From: Muribaculaceae bacterium Isolate-037 (Harlan)
GTDB taxonomy: Bacteria; Bacteroidota; Bacteroidia; Bacteroidales; Muribaculaceae
DNA length: 64,000 bases
Reading direction: 5' to 3'
Assembly (NCBI GenBank): GCA_003762615.1
Contig: RIAZ01000015.1
Coordinates: 53,466-117,465 of the forward strand
Position numbers and translations under genes: made by a program. How positions within the stretch are numbered: the first letter of the stretch is position 1; each line of letters starts with the position of its first letter. This document shows positions 1 through 9,900 of this stretch, in pieces. The notes under the pieces were generated by a model, which was not told where the DNA came from, searched no databases, and was given only the letters and a program-made list of their open reading frames with translations.

Positions 1-90
1 CTTCCGCCACGCGAATATCTTAAGCAAGTGGTTAGTTCCAATCCGGCGTTGGCAGGTTTTCTTAATGCGATAGAAGGGGAGCTGGTATAG
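1..90 (+). CDS. 3' end of an unidentified gene
   Basis: A forward reading frame is open from the first base and ends at TAG (88-90), giving 29 visible residues ending in AIEGELV. This is too short to assign. It is followed by AT-rich DNA and then the promoter of the rimP operon, so it is probably a separate upstream transcription unit. I do not recognise it. Confidence 0.5.
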   Translation, partial: LPPREYLKQVVSSNPALAGFLNAIEGELV

Positions 91-184
91 TTAAATTAGT
101 TTAATGTATATTAAAAAATATTAATTTAATATATAAAAGCATTAAAAGATATCCCTTCTAAATAATAATGGGGATTATTTTTAC

Positions 185-192
185 TATCTTTG
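185..192 (+). promoter_or_regulatory. TAnnTTTG -7 box upstream of rimP-nusA-infB
   Basis: TATCTTTG followed by GC matches the Bacteroidetes primary sigma -7 consensus TAnnTTTG, in an AT-rich stretch. The start site would fall near 199. It is the only such box seen between the upstream gene and rimP, so it probably drives the rimP-nusA-infB operon. Confidence 0.6.
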
Positions 193-204
193 CAAAAACA
201 TTCC

Positions 205-234
205 GGAGGGGACGTAAGTCTCCTCCTCTTTTTT
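205..234 (+). terminator. Intrinsic terminator in the rimP operon leader (possible attenuator)
   Basis: A 9-bp stem (205-213 with 218-226, one G-U pair) closes on a GTAA tetraloop and is followed by TCTTTTTT (227-234). It begins only a few nucleotides after the predicted transcription start and 100 bp before rimP. It would therefore stop the operon's own transcript unless bypassed, which is an attenuator arrangement by inference. Confidence 0.65.
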
Positions 235-331
235 AACAAAATGTCGGTTGCCAGGCAGCGTCGCATTCCTTGGTTCCATTACCATCATGTATTGATTCTG
301 CATGCAATCCAACCGCCTCAAATAAGAGAAG

Positions 332-796
332 ATGATAGATAAAACCGCACTTGCAGCATTCATAGAGGAGCGACTTGAAGGGAGCGACCTTTTTCTTGTA
401 GATCTGTCGATAAGCGGACAGAACGAAATACGGGTAGAGATAGATTCCGACACGAGCGTTGACATTGACCGTTGTGTGGATCTTACACGCGAGATCGAGT
501 CGGCGTTTGACCGCGACGTGGAGGATTATGAACTGGAAGTCGGATCAAGCGGTTTGACCACACCGTTCAAGGTGCGCCGTCAATACGATAAGAATCTTGG
601 CAACGAAGTGGAGGTGCTGACGAAAGGGGGCAAGAAATATCATGGGATGCTCCGTGAGGTCGGCGATGATGCTTTCACGGTCGTTTGCGAGGAGAAGGTT
701 AAGCCGGAAGGGGCGAAGCGTGCTGTCATTGAGCAGGTGGACCACGTCTTCCGTTATGATGAGGTGAAATATACTAAATACATGCTACAATTCTAA
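332..796 (+). CDS. rimP: Ribosome maturation factor RimP
   Basis: RimP assists maturation of the 30S ribosomal subunit in the cytoplasm. The 154-residue product has the family's usual size. It shows an N-terminal half with the acidic run VEIDSDTSVDIDRC and the family-typical YELEVGSSGLTTPF segment (about residues 70-83, normally E-V-S-S-P-G-x-x-R/T-P), followed by a small SH3-like C-terminal domain. The ATG at 332 is kept because no better start lies nearby. It sits directly before nusA (6-bp gap) and then infB, the gene order seen across many bacteria, which supports the call independently. The 140-bp leader carries a terminator-like hairpin, so expression may be attenuated. Confidence 0.93.
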   Translation: MIDKTALAAFIEERLEGSDLFLVDLSISGQNEIRVEIDSDTSVDIDRCVDLTREIESAFDRDVEDYELEVGSSGLTTPFKVRRQYDKNLGNEVEVLTKGGKKYHGMLREVGDDAFTVVCEEKVKPEGAKRAVIEQVDHVFRYDEVKYTKYMLQF

Positions 797-802
797 AGTG
801 TT

Positions 803-2050
803 ATGGCAAAGAAAGTAGAAACTGTAAATATGGTCGACCGGTTTGCCGAATTCAAGGAGCTGAAGAATATCGACAAGACCACTATGATAAGCGTTCTCGA
901 AGAATCATTCCGCAAGGTGCTTGCTAACATGTTTGATTCTGACGAGAACTTTGACGTGATCATGAACCCGGACAAGGGAGACTGCGAGATATATCAGAAT
1001 CTTAAGGTCGTGGCTGATGATGACGTCGACAACGAGAACATGGAGATCGGGCTATCAGAGGCGCGTGAGATCGACCCTGAGTGTGAGATCGGCGAGGAGG
1101 TGTCAAAGCAGATCTTCTTTGAGAAGTTCGGACGCCGTGCCATCCTCAATCTCCGTCAGACTCTCCAGTCGAAGATTCTTGACCTTCAGAAGGAGGCGAT
1201 CTCATCCAAGTTCAAGGAGCTTGAGGGTGAGATAATCTCCGGGGAGGTTCACCAGGTGTGGAAACGCGAGGCTCTTCTTGTAGACGAGGACCAGAACGAA
1301 CTGATCATGCCTAAGGATGAGCAGATACCCAGCGACTCCTTCCATAAGGGCGATGTGGTAAGGGCGATCGTGAAGCGTGTTGACAATCAGAACAACAATC
1401 CCAAGATAATCCTGTCGCGCACCGACGACCGTTTCCTCCGCCGTCTGTTTGAACAGGAGGTGCCAGAGATCCACGACGGACTGATCACTATCCGTGCCGT
1501 GGCGCGTATCCCCGGCGAGCGTGCTAAGATTGCTGTTGAGAGTTATGACGATCGCATAGATCCCGTAGGTGCATGCGTGGGTATCAAGGGAAGCCGTATC
1601 CACGGCATCGTCAGAGAGCTACGCAACGAGAACATCGACGTGATCAACTATACCGCCAATCCCCAGCTCTTCATCCAGCGTGCATTGAGCCCGGCAAGTA
1701 TCTCATCCATCCGTCTTAACGAGGAGGAGAAGAAGGCTGAGGTCTTCCTGCATCCGGAGGAGGTCTCTCTCGCCATAGGCAAGGGGGGACTCAACATCCG
1801 TCTCGCCACAATGCTGACCGGATATACCATCGATGTATACCGCGACATTGAGGAGGGTGAGGAGGACATCTATCTTGATGAGTTCCGCGATGAGATCGAC
1901 GACTGGGTGATCGAGCAGCTTAAAAACATAGGACTCGGCACAGCGAAGGCGGTGCTTAACGCTACGCCCGAGAAGCTTGAGCAGGCCGATCTTGAAGACG
2001 ACACTGTGGAGCATGTGCTCAACGTGATCAGATCTGAATTTGAAGACTGA
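803..2050 (+). CDS. nusA: Transcription termination/antitermination factor NusA
   Basis: NusA binds RNA polymerase and nascent RNA and modulates pausing, intrinsic termination and antitermination. The 415-residue product has the N-terminal polymerase-binding domain (about 1-130), an S1 domain (about 135-200, GEIISGEVHQVW onward), and two KH modules with GACVGIKGSRI and a GxxG loop IGKGGLNIRLA (about 300). A short helical tail follows. It lacks the two C-terminal acidic repeats of E. coli NusA, as is usual outside proteobacteria. It lies 6 bp downstream of rimP and 62 bp upstream of infB. Autoregulation through the terminator hairpin in the operon leader is a plausible inference. Confidence 0.96.
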   Translation: MAKKVETVNMVDRFAEFKELKNIDKTTMISVLEESFRKVLANMFDSDENFDVIMNPDKGDCEIYQNLKVVADDDVDNENMEIGLSEAREIDPECEIGEEVSKQIFFEKFGRRAILNLRQTLQSKILDLQKEAISSKFKELEGEIISGEVHQVWKREALLVDEDQNELIMPKDEQIPSDSFHKGDVVRAIVKRVDNQNNNPKIILSRTDDRFLRRLFEQEVPEIHDGLITIRAVARIPGERAKIAVESYDDRIDPVGACVGIKGSRIHGIVRELRNENIDVINYTANPQLFIQRALSPASISSIRLNEEEKKAEVFLHPEEVSLAIGKGGLNIRLATMLTGYTIDVYRDIEEGEEDIYLDEFRDEIDDWVIEQLKNIGLGTAKAVLNATPEKLEQADLEDDTVEHVLNVIRSEFED

Positions 2051-2112
2051 TTCGCGACGGTGAGCCATAAATCTTTCCTCATAAATTAAAAGAAACAACC
2101 CTTCACCAATAT

Positions 2113-5094
2113 ATGCGCATAAAAATCAGTAAAGTAGCAAACGACCTAAATGTCGGAGTCAATACAGTGGTGGAATTTCTGCGACGACATGATGTGGATG
2201 TAGAAAACAATCCCAACGCGAGAATAGACGACTCCTCACTTGAGTTGCTGAAGAATGAATTCAACAACGACAAGACATTGAAGAAAGAGGCCGACGGACA
2301 GACCGACGGCCGGCGCAAGCCTAAGAAAGATAATCCTGCCACATCAGAGATGTCGGGCGGCACTTCCACCTCGGGTATACCGGGGCTGAAAGTGCTGGGA
2401 AAGATCGACCTTGATGCAGGCTCCCGCCGTGGCAACGGACGCCGCGGTGGCGACTCCCGTGGCCGTCATGATTCCGACCGCCAGAGAGGACGTTCAGACG
2501 ACCGTCAGGACCGATCGCGTTCCGATCGCCAGAGAGATGAACGCAACCGTGGAAGAAATGGCGGCAAAGATGTGAAAAAAGAGGAGATCGCTGCCTCTGC
2601 ATCCAATCCGGGAGCAGGGCGACAGGCGGCTCCCGCGCCCGTGCGTAATGAGAAAGAGTCAGTACGCACGGAGGCAACCGTAGAAAACAAGACAATACAA
2701 GAGAAGACAGAAGTGAAGGCTCCCGTTGTAAAAGAAGAGTCGCAGAAAGATCAGAAAAACACTGTGCAAGAGACTCCAGGAAGCGTATTCCGCCTGAGCA
2801 CTCCACCGGTTCAGCCGGAACTGAAAGTGTTGGGTAAAATCGATTTATCAAGCTTGAACCAGTCGACACGTCCGAAAAAGCGTGGTAAAGACGACCGACG
2901 TCGTGGCGACAAGAACCGTCAGGGGGGTGGTGCATCATCTTCCCAGGGTGCTGACCAGCAGAATGCCGACCGCAAGAAGCGCAAGCGTATAGGGAAGGAG
3001 AAGATCGACATCGAGAAGGCTGCTTCCCAGCCCGGATTCGGATCGGAGAACCGCAACAAGAAGAAGGGTGGCGACAAGCAGGGTCAGAACAACCAGCAGG
3101 GTCAGCAAGGCGGTGGCGGCGGCGACCGCAAGCGTGGCGACCGCGGACAGAAAGGCGGCAACCGCAGAAATGAGCGTCCGCAGAAGCCGGAGACAAACCA
3201 GGAGGATGTGCAGAAGCAGGTGAAGGAAACGCTTGCACGTCTCACCAGCAAGACTCCCAAGAAAGGCTTGAAATGGAGAAAGGAGAAGAAGGAGGCTATC
3301 CACAACCGCGAGCTGGAGAATCAGCGTCGTGAGGAGGCGGAGAGCAAGATCATTCAGCTCACCGAGTTCGTGACTGCAAACGACCTTGCCAACCTTATGG
3401 AGGTGCCCGTCAACAACGTCATCGCCACGTGTATGAACCTTGGCGTCATGGTGTCGATCAACCAGCGTCTTGACGCCGAGACCATCAACATTGTGGCTGA
3501 GGAGTTCGGATTCACCACAGAATATGTGAGTGCCGATGTGACGGAGGCCATCTCTCCTGAAGAGGACAAGGAGGAGGATCTTCAGCCGCGTCCGCCTATC
3601 GTGACTGTCATGGGTCACGTCGACCACGGTAAGACCTCGCTGCTCGACTATATCCGTAAGGCAAACGTGATTGCCGGCGAGGCTGGCGGTATCACCCAGC
3701 ATATCGGTGCCTACAACGTGACGCTTCCCGACGGACGCTGCATCACTTTCCTCGACACCCCGGGTCATGAGGCGTTCACCGCCATGCGTGCGCGTGGTGC
3801 GAAAGTGACCGACCTTGCCATCATCATAGTAGCCGCTGACGACGACGTGATGCCACAGACTATAGAGGCAATTAACCATGCGTCGGCTGCCGGCGTTCCG
3901 ATGGTGTTTGCAATCAATAAGATAGATAAGCCCGCAGCAAATCCCGACAAGATCAAGGAGGAACTTGCCGGAATGAACTACCTCGTGGAGGAATGGGGCG
4001 GTAAATACCAGAGCCAGGACATATCCGCAAAGAAGGGTATCGGCGTGGAGGAGCTTATGGAGAAGGTGCTGCTTGAGGCAGAGATGCTTGACCTTAAGGC
4101 AAACCCCGACCGTCTTGCTGTCGGCTCGGTAATAGAGTCAAGTCTTGACAAGGGACGTGGCTACGTCGCTACTGTCCTTGTGCAGAATGGTACGCTCCGT
4201 GTGGGCGACGTCATACTTGCCGGCACCCACTACGGAAAAATCAAGGCTATGTTCAACGAGCGTAACCAGCGTGTCAAGGAGGCAGGTCCCTCTACTCCGG
4301 TGCTTATCCTCGGTATGAACGGTGCGCCTACCGCAGGCGACACATTCAACGTGCTTGAGACGGAGCAGGAGGCACGCGAGATTGCCGGCAAGCGTGAGCA
4401 GTTGCAGCGCGAGCTTGGTCTGCGCACCAAGAAGCGTCCCGGTCTTGAGGAGCTTGGTCGCCGCCGTGCGCTCAACGACTTCCACGAGCTCAACCTCGTT
4501 GTCAAGGGCGATGTCGACGGTTCTGTAGAGGCTCTTTCCGACTCGCTCATCAAGCTGTCTACTCCCGAGATTCAGGTCAACGTGCTTCATAAGGGTGTGG
4601 GCGCCATATCGGAGAGCGATGTGACGCTTGCTGCGGCATCCGACGCCATAATCATCGGCTTCCAGGTGCGTCCTTCCGGAGCAGCACGCAAGGAGGCAGA
4701 CAAGGAGGGCGTGGAGATACGTCTCTACTCCGTGATCTACAAAGCTATCGAAGAGGTGAAGGATGCAATGGAAGGATTGCTCTCACCGGAGATCAAGGAG
4801 GAGATCACCGGCACGGCAGAGGTGCTTCAGACCTACCATATTTCCAAGGTCGGTACGATTGCCGGTGCGATTGTGCGCGATGGCAAGATCAAGCGCACGA
4901 GCAAGGTGCGTGTCATTCGCGACGGCATCGTGATCTATACCGGCGAGCTTGGATCTCTCAAGCGATTTAAGGATGACGTCAAGGATGTCGTGTCGGGCTA
5001 CGACTGCGGTCTGTCAGTGCAGGGCTACAACGATATCCGTGAGGGCGATCTTATAGAGGCGTATGAGGAGGTGGAAGTGAAGAAATCTCTCTGA
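2113..5094 (+). CDS. infB: Translation initiation factor IF-2
   Basis: IF-2 is the GTPase that delivers initiator tRNA to the 30S subunit and promotes subunit joining. The 993-residue protein opens with an IF2_N helix-turn domain (residues 1-55). It is followed by roughly 330 residues of low-complexity Arg/Lys/Gly/Gln-rich linker, a second IF2_N-like segment (about 410-470), then the G domain with G1 GHVDHGKTS (about 500), G2 [10 protein letters not shown]3 DTPGHEAF and G4 NKID. Domains II-IV end the protein. The linker contains the motif LKVLGKIDL twice, near residues 92 and 238. The stop codon overlaps the folK start by one base (TGATG), suggesting translational coupling. Confidence 0.97.
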   Translation: MRIKISKVANDLNVGVNTVVEFLRRHDVDVENNPNARIDDSSLELLKNEFNNDKTLKKEADGQTDGRRKPKKDNPATSEMSGGTSTSGIPGLKVLGKIDLDAGSRRGNGRRGGDSRGRHDSDRQRGRSDDRQDRSRSDRQRDERNRGRNGGKDVKKEEIAASASNPGAGRQAAPAPVRNEKESVRTEATVENKTIQEKTEVKAPVVKEESQKDQKNTVQETPGSVFRLSTPPVQPELKVLGKIDLSSLNQSTRPKKRGKDDRRRGDKNRQGGGASSSQGADQQNADRKKRKRIGKEKIDIEKAASQPGFGSENRNKKKGGDKQGQNNQQGQQGGGGGDRKRGDRGQKGGNRRNERPQKPETNQEDVQKQVKETLARLTSKTPKKGLKWRKEKKEAIHNRELENQRREEAESKIIQLTEFVTANDLANLMEVPVNNVIATCMNLGVMVSINQRLDAETINIVAEEFGFTTEYVSADVTEAISPEEDKEEDLQPRPPIVTVMGHVDHGKTSLLDYIRKANVIAGEAGGITQHIGAYNVTLPDGRCITFLDTPGHEAFTAMRARGAKVTDLAIIIVAADDDVMPQTIEAINHASAAGVPMVFAINKIDKPAANPDKIKEELAGMNYLVEEWGGKYQSQDISAKKGIGVEELMEKVLLEAEMLDLKANPDRLAVGSVIESSLDKGRGYVATVLVQNGTLRVGDVILAGTHYGKIKAMFNERNQRVKEAGPSTPVLILGMNGAPTAGDTFNVLETEQEAREIAGKREQLQRELGLRTKKRPGLEELGRRRALNDFHELNLVVKGDVDGSVEALSDSLIKLSTPEIQVNVLHKGVGAISESDVTLAAASDAIIIGFQVRPSGAARKEADKEGVEIRLYSVIYKAIEEVKDAMEGLLSPEIKEEITGTAEVLQTYHISKVGTIAGAIVRDGKIKRTSKVRVIRDGIVIYTGELGSLKRFKDDVKDVVSGYDCGLSVQGYNDIREGDLIEAYEEVEVKKSL

Positions 5095-5561
5095 TGGCGT
5101 TAGTATCGGTAAACATCGGAAGCAATCTTGGCGACCGAAGACTCAATATTAGCCGGGCAGTGCGTGCGATAAGCATGGAGTTCGGTGATTTCGAGATAAG
5201 TCATGTAGTGGAATCAGCCCCTTGGGGGTTTGATTCCACTCATTCTTTTCTGAATGTCGGACTTACGTTTGAGACGGACTTGAATCCTGAAGAGACGTTG
5301 CGCAGGCTTCAGAACATAGAGAAGGGTATAAGCGGAAAGAGCCATCGCACGGCTTCCGGAGGGTATACCGACCGAGAGATAGATATCGACGTGATAACGT
5401 TTGACAGTGAGGTGATTGACTTGCCTCATCTTCAGGTACCCCATCCCCGTATGCCGCAGCGGAGTTTCGTGCTTCAGCCATTGGCTGAACTGATGCCCTG
5501 GTGGCGTCATCCACTGACAGGACTGACGCCGTTTGAAATGCTTGAAAATCTGGATAAATAA
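5094..5561 (+). CDS. folK: 2-amino-4-hydroxy-6-hydroxymethyldihydropteridine pyrophosphokinase
   Basis: FolK transfers pyrophosphate from ATP to 6-hydroxymethyl-7,8-dihydropterin in folate synthesis. The 155-residue product has the N-terminal SVNIGSNLGDR, the SHVVESAPWGF loop, FLNVGLTFET, the REIDIDVITF metal/ATP-binding stretch (about residues 96-105) and the C-terminal PHPRMPQRSFVLQPLAE signature. The start codon shares one base with the infB stop, and the stop abuts the next gene, so it is probably co-transcribed with both. Confidence 0.95.
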   Translation: MALVSVNIGSNLGDRRLNISRAVRAISMEFGDFEISHVVESAPWGFDSTHSFLNVGLTFETDLNPEETLRRLQNIEKGISGKSHRTASGGYTDREIDIDVITFDSEVIDLPHLQVPHPRMPQRSFVLQPLAELMPWWRHPLTGLTPFEMLENLDK

Positions 5562-6308
5562 ATGGAGAAATACATATTGACGTCGCGCGGCGAACTGTTG
5601 TTGTCGGAGTGTGACGGATGTTTCCGCCTGCCGGTAGCCGGAGAGGTGGTGCTTTCGGAGTGTTGTGAGACGTATCGTTTCGGAGAATACGTAGCTGCAT
5701 CGCTTGCTTCGGTTGGCAACGCAGACGAACGTATGGTGAGACGTGGATTGCGTGAATCCTGGGGCAGCATGTCGGAAGAGGAATTTCGTGCCGCCGCAAA
5801 GGGGATGGAACTGGTTAATTGGAATGAGGCGGAGAGGCATTGTTCTGCCGATGGCGAGCCTCTTGAGCGATGCTCGGAGATAAGCAAGCGTTGTCCGAAA
5901 TGCGGGAAAGAGTATTTCCCCAGACTAAACCCTGCCATAGTAGTGCTTGTGAAGAGGGGGGATGATGCGTTGCTGGTGCATGCACGTAGTCTTAGCCGTC
6001 CCGTCATGGCATTGGTGGCAGGCTTCGTGGAGACAGGCGAGAGTCTTGAGGAGTGTGTGGCAAGGGAGGTCATGGAGGAGACTTCGCTTGAGATAGGGAA
6101 TATACGCTACTATGGCAGCCAGGCTTGGCCATATCCATATCAGCTGATGATCGGCTTCACCGCGGAATATAAGTCGGGCGAATTTAGTTTTGCCGATGGA
6201 GAACTTACAGAGGGTGGATTTTTCTCCCGTGAGAATCCCCCGTCGATACCCACTATGCCTTCGTTGTCGCGCAAGATAATAGATGCGTGGCTTAATGGTG
6301 AGATATGA
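5562..6308 (+). CDS. nudC: NudC-type NAD(+)/NADH pyrophosphatase (Nudix hydrolase)
   Basis: The family hydrolyses NAD(H) to NMN(H) and AMP and can remove NAD caps from RNA. The 248-residue protein has a zinc-ribbon knuckle CPKCGKEYFPRLNP (about 112-125, with only part of the four-cysteine set obvious), a Nudix box GFVETGESLEECVAREVMEE (about 152-171), and the NudC hallmark SQAWPYPYQLM after it (SQPWPFPxS in the family). In the Nudix box the usual EExG reads EETS, a small deviation. It starts immediately after the folK stop. A 206-bp gap without recognisable features follows. Confidence 0.9.
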   Translation: MEKYILTSRGELLLSECDGCFRLPVAGEVVLSECCETYRFGEYVAASLASVGNADERMVRRGLRESWGSMSEEEFRAAAKGMELVNWNEAERHCSADGEPLERCSEISKRCPKCGKEYFPRLNPAIVVLVKRGDDALLVHARSLSRPVMALVAGFVETGESLEECVAREVMEETSLEIGNIRYYGSQAWPYPYQLMIGFTAEYKSGEFSFADGELTEGGFFSRENPPSIPTMPSLSRKIIDAWLNGEI

Positions 6309-6514
6309 GTGTCGGGCGAGGAGCCGACCGATGAAATATGGTGATGAAGCTGATGTGGTGCCTGTGGGGAGAGTGCGGGCAAATATATAGTGGAAATAGG
6401 AGGGAATGTTAAAACTTTTATACAGATGTTAATGTTAATAGGAGTGAGAGTAGGGACGCATGTTGCCGTATTGAAGTTGCGGAATTAAGCCGCCTCAATA
6501 AAAATTGAAAAGAA

Positions 6515-6916
6515 ATGGACAGAATAAGAGAAATATTTTCAAGATTGCCTTATTGGCTCTTTTCGATAATCACGACATTGCTCATTCTTTGGCTCACACT
6601 GATGCCCGATCCATTGGGGGATGACGCCCCGACCTTGTTTCCGGGTGCCGACAAGGTGGTGCATGCCATAATGTTCGGATTCCTTTCCGTGATGCTGCTG
6701 CTGGATTATCAGAGGAAGCATGGCTGGAGAGAGACAGGATCAGGGGTAATGCTTATCGCAGCCTTCATTTCATCCGCATTAGGGATACTGATAGAATTTA
6801 TTCAGCGATGGATGGCAATGGGCAGAGGGTTTGATCCCGGAGATATGGTGGCAGACGTAGCCGGTGTAGTGATATGCGTCTTTCTTTGGAGCCGTCTTCA
6901 GCGGCATTGGTTGTAG
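6515..6916 (+). CDS. VanZ-like family membrane protein
   Basis: A 133-residue integral membrane protein with about four hydrophobic segments (residues 10-28, 48-63, 77-97, 112-126). The pattern LMPDPLGDDA, then GADKVVHAIMFGFLSVML, then ALGILIEFIQRWMAMGRGFDPGDMVAD fits the VanZ-like family. That family's best-known member gives low-level teicoplanin resistance, but in most bacteria the function is unknown. It stands alone between nudC and tamB. The 66-bp gap before tamB contains short near-repeats of ATTCCACAATTC. Confidence 0.75.
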   Translation: MDRIREIFSRLPYWLFSIITTLLILWLTLMPDPLGDDAPTLFPGADKVVHAIMFGFLSVMLLLDYQRKHGWRETGSGVMLIAAFISSALGILIEFIQRWMAMGRGFDPGDMVADVAGVVICVFLWSRLQRHWL

Positions 6917-6982
6917 ATTTCTACATTCCGCGATACTAAATTCCACAATTCGATATTCCACAATTCCACAAAAGATAGCACT

Positions 6983-9900
6983 ATGTCAGAAACTAACAAA
7001 GATATAGATCTTGAGCAGGGAAACGCCCCCACTCCAGACCATGAGGATGGCAAGAAACCGCGCCGTCATCTCATCCGCAACAAATGGCTTCGGATTACGC
7101 TGAAGACTTTGATGTGGTTGCTGTTGGTATTGATTGCATTGCCCATATTACTGTATGTGCCGCCTGTGCAGACGTTTGTCAAGAACATGGCGTGTGATAT
7201 TGTTCAGAAGTCTACGGGCATGAAGATAGGCATTGACAGATTCCGGCTTAGATGGCCTGTCGATGTCGCATTGTCGGGTGTGACAGTGGTTGAGGCTGGT
7301 GGTGATACTATGGTCTACGCTAAAGAGGTGATTGCCGACGTTAAATTGCGCCCGCTGTTCAGCCTTGACGTGGATATCAACCGCCTGCGACTCATCGACG
7401 GCTATTACCGCATGGTGTCGCCCGATTCCTCGATGGTGCTTAAAGTGAAGGCGGGCTTGCTTGAGGTTGACGATAAGAGTTCTGCAAATATGGCATCCGG
7501 TTCGATACTTCTCAACAAGGGAGTGTTGAAGGATGGCAATCTCTCGCTGTATATGGATGTGTGGAAACAGAAGCCCACCCCTACCGACACCGCCGCCGTA
7601 CCGTTCCTTATAAAGGCAAATGAGTTACGGCTTGACAATTTCCGTTTTGATATGTCGATGTTGCCTACGATTGATACGCTCTCGCTGAAGGCGGGTTCAC
7701 TCATGCTGAGGAATGGAGTGGTGGATCTCGGCAATAATAAGGTGTCCGCTTCATATTTAGGGGCAGCCGATGGCGACGTGACCTACTATACGCCCACTCC
7801 GGAATATCTGGCATCCCATCCCGCCCCCGTCGCCGATACAGTGCAGGCAACCCCGTCGCAACCTATGATAATACGTGGCGACACTGTGGAACTTAACCGT
7901 TTTGCTGCCATTTATGCCGTGAAGGATGCAACGCCCATGCCCGGTTTTGACCCCTCATATATTGAGGTGAAGGATGTGGATATCGCTCTCTCCGGATTTT
8001 ATAATGCAGCGTCCACCGTGGAGCTCCCTATAGTCAGAATCGCTGCGAAGGAGCGTAGCGGACTGCAGATTACGGAAGGTAGTGGCGTGGTATCGGTGGA
8101 TTCCGCCGGACTTGCCTTGAAGGATCTTCAGGTAAAGACTCTCTATTCCTCATTGTCTGCCACTGCCGGCATCCCATTTGCATTGATGGAGATGAAGCCG
8201 GAGGCTCCTCTTGACGTGAAAGCGTCGGGAAGTCTCGGTATGCCCGACATTGAGGCATTCATGCCGACGCTGAATACTTATATTGGGAAGATACCGTCGC
8301 GCACACCACTTAACTTTGATCTTGGCGCAAAAGGAACGTTGGCAGACGTGGATATCCCCGGTTTGACCATCACCATGCCCGGCGTGTTGTCGCTTAATGC
8401 TTCCGGCCATGCGCAGAACGCACTTGACTATAAGCGGCTGAAGGCGCGCCTTAAGTATGAGGGTAACGTGGTGAATCCAGGCATCGTGGAGGGTATGCTT
8501 GGAAAACTCCCGATGAGAATACCAGTGCTGAAACTGAAGGGTGACGCCACTGCCGACAACCAGAACTATGGCGTCAATTTCAGCCTTATGACTTCTGCCG
8601 GAGATCTTGCCGCACAAGGGAAAGTGGGCATGACGTCGGAGAGATATGACGCCAACCTTAAGGTGAGAGAGGTCAATGTGGCTTACTTCATGCCGGAACT
8701 CGGTATAGGGAAGGTGACAGGAAGCATGACTGCGAGTGGGGCAGGTTTCAATCCTACGTTGGATAATGCAGTGACCGATGTGAAGCTCGATATAAACTCA
8801 CTGGTATATCAGAAAAAGATTCTGAAGGATATAACTGCCGATGTCACGTTGAGCGACGGTAATTACGACCTTGTGGCGACTTCGGATAATTCCGGGATGA
8901 GATTCCGTGTGGAGGGTGCCGGCACGCTGGCTCCCGATCTATACACCTTTGACATAACAGGGAACCTTAGGGAGATAGATCTACATGAGCTTGGGATCAG
9001 TCCGGAAGTTAATAATGGAAAGATGGACATTACGCTGCGGGGAAGTGCAAGTCCGGAAAAATGGCTATATAATGCCGACATACGCCTTGACAAGGTGGAA
9101 TGGACATCGGGCAATCAATATTTTTCTGTGCCGGGTGCGCTCACCGCGTCATTCAAGTCTACTGTCGATAGGGTCAATGCCCGCATGGATGCCAGCATGA
9201 CCAGCGTGGAATTTGCCGGCGACACCGGTTTGCAGCCACTTGTCGAGAGTTTCTCACTGGTGGCGGATTCCGTGATGCATCAGGTGAAGGAACGTAATCT
9301 TGACGTGGCAGGCATACAGCGGACGCTGCCGTCGTTCCGGTTTGACGTCAATGCGTCCGGTAAAGGGCTTGTCGGTCAGTATCTCCATACTATGGGCATG
9401 AGTATTGACACTGTATATGCCCATTTGTCGAATGATTCGCTGATCAGCGGTCATGTCGGGTTGCTGGAGGCATCCAACGGCACCATGAGGGCTGACACGC
9501 TTTCTCTCAATCTACGTCAGCGCGGTAAGTTGCTTGACTACTACATGCACATGGGCAACAGAAGCAATAACTCGCTTGCGGAATTTGCTGACGTCAATCT
9601 TAATGGTTATTTCGGTTCAAACCGTGTGCTTCTATCAATGACGCAATTCAACCAGAAGGGGGAGATTGGCTACCGTCTCGGTATGACAGGTGCGGTCACG
9701 GATTCTGTGGTGTCTGTCCATTTCACGCCACTGAAGGCTACGATAGCCTATATGCCGTGGAAATTCAATGACGACAACCATATAGATTATAATCTCCTCA
9801 CTAAACGTGTGGATGCAAATCTCATGGCGAACAGTAAGGAGAGCAGCATACTTATGCAGACCCAGGAGGGTAAGAACGGTAATGATGAACTGCATCTTGT

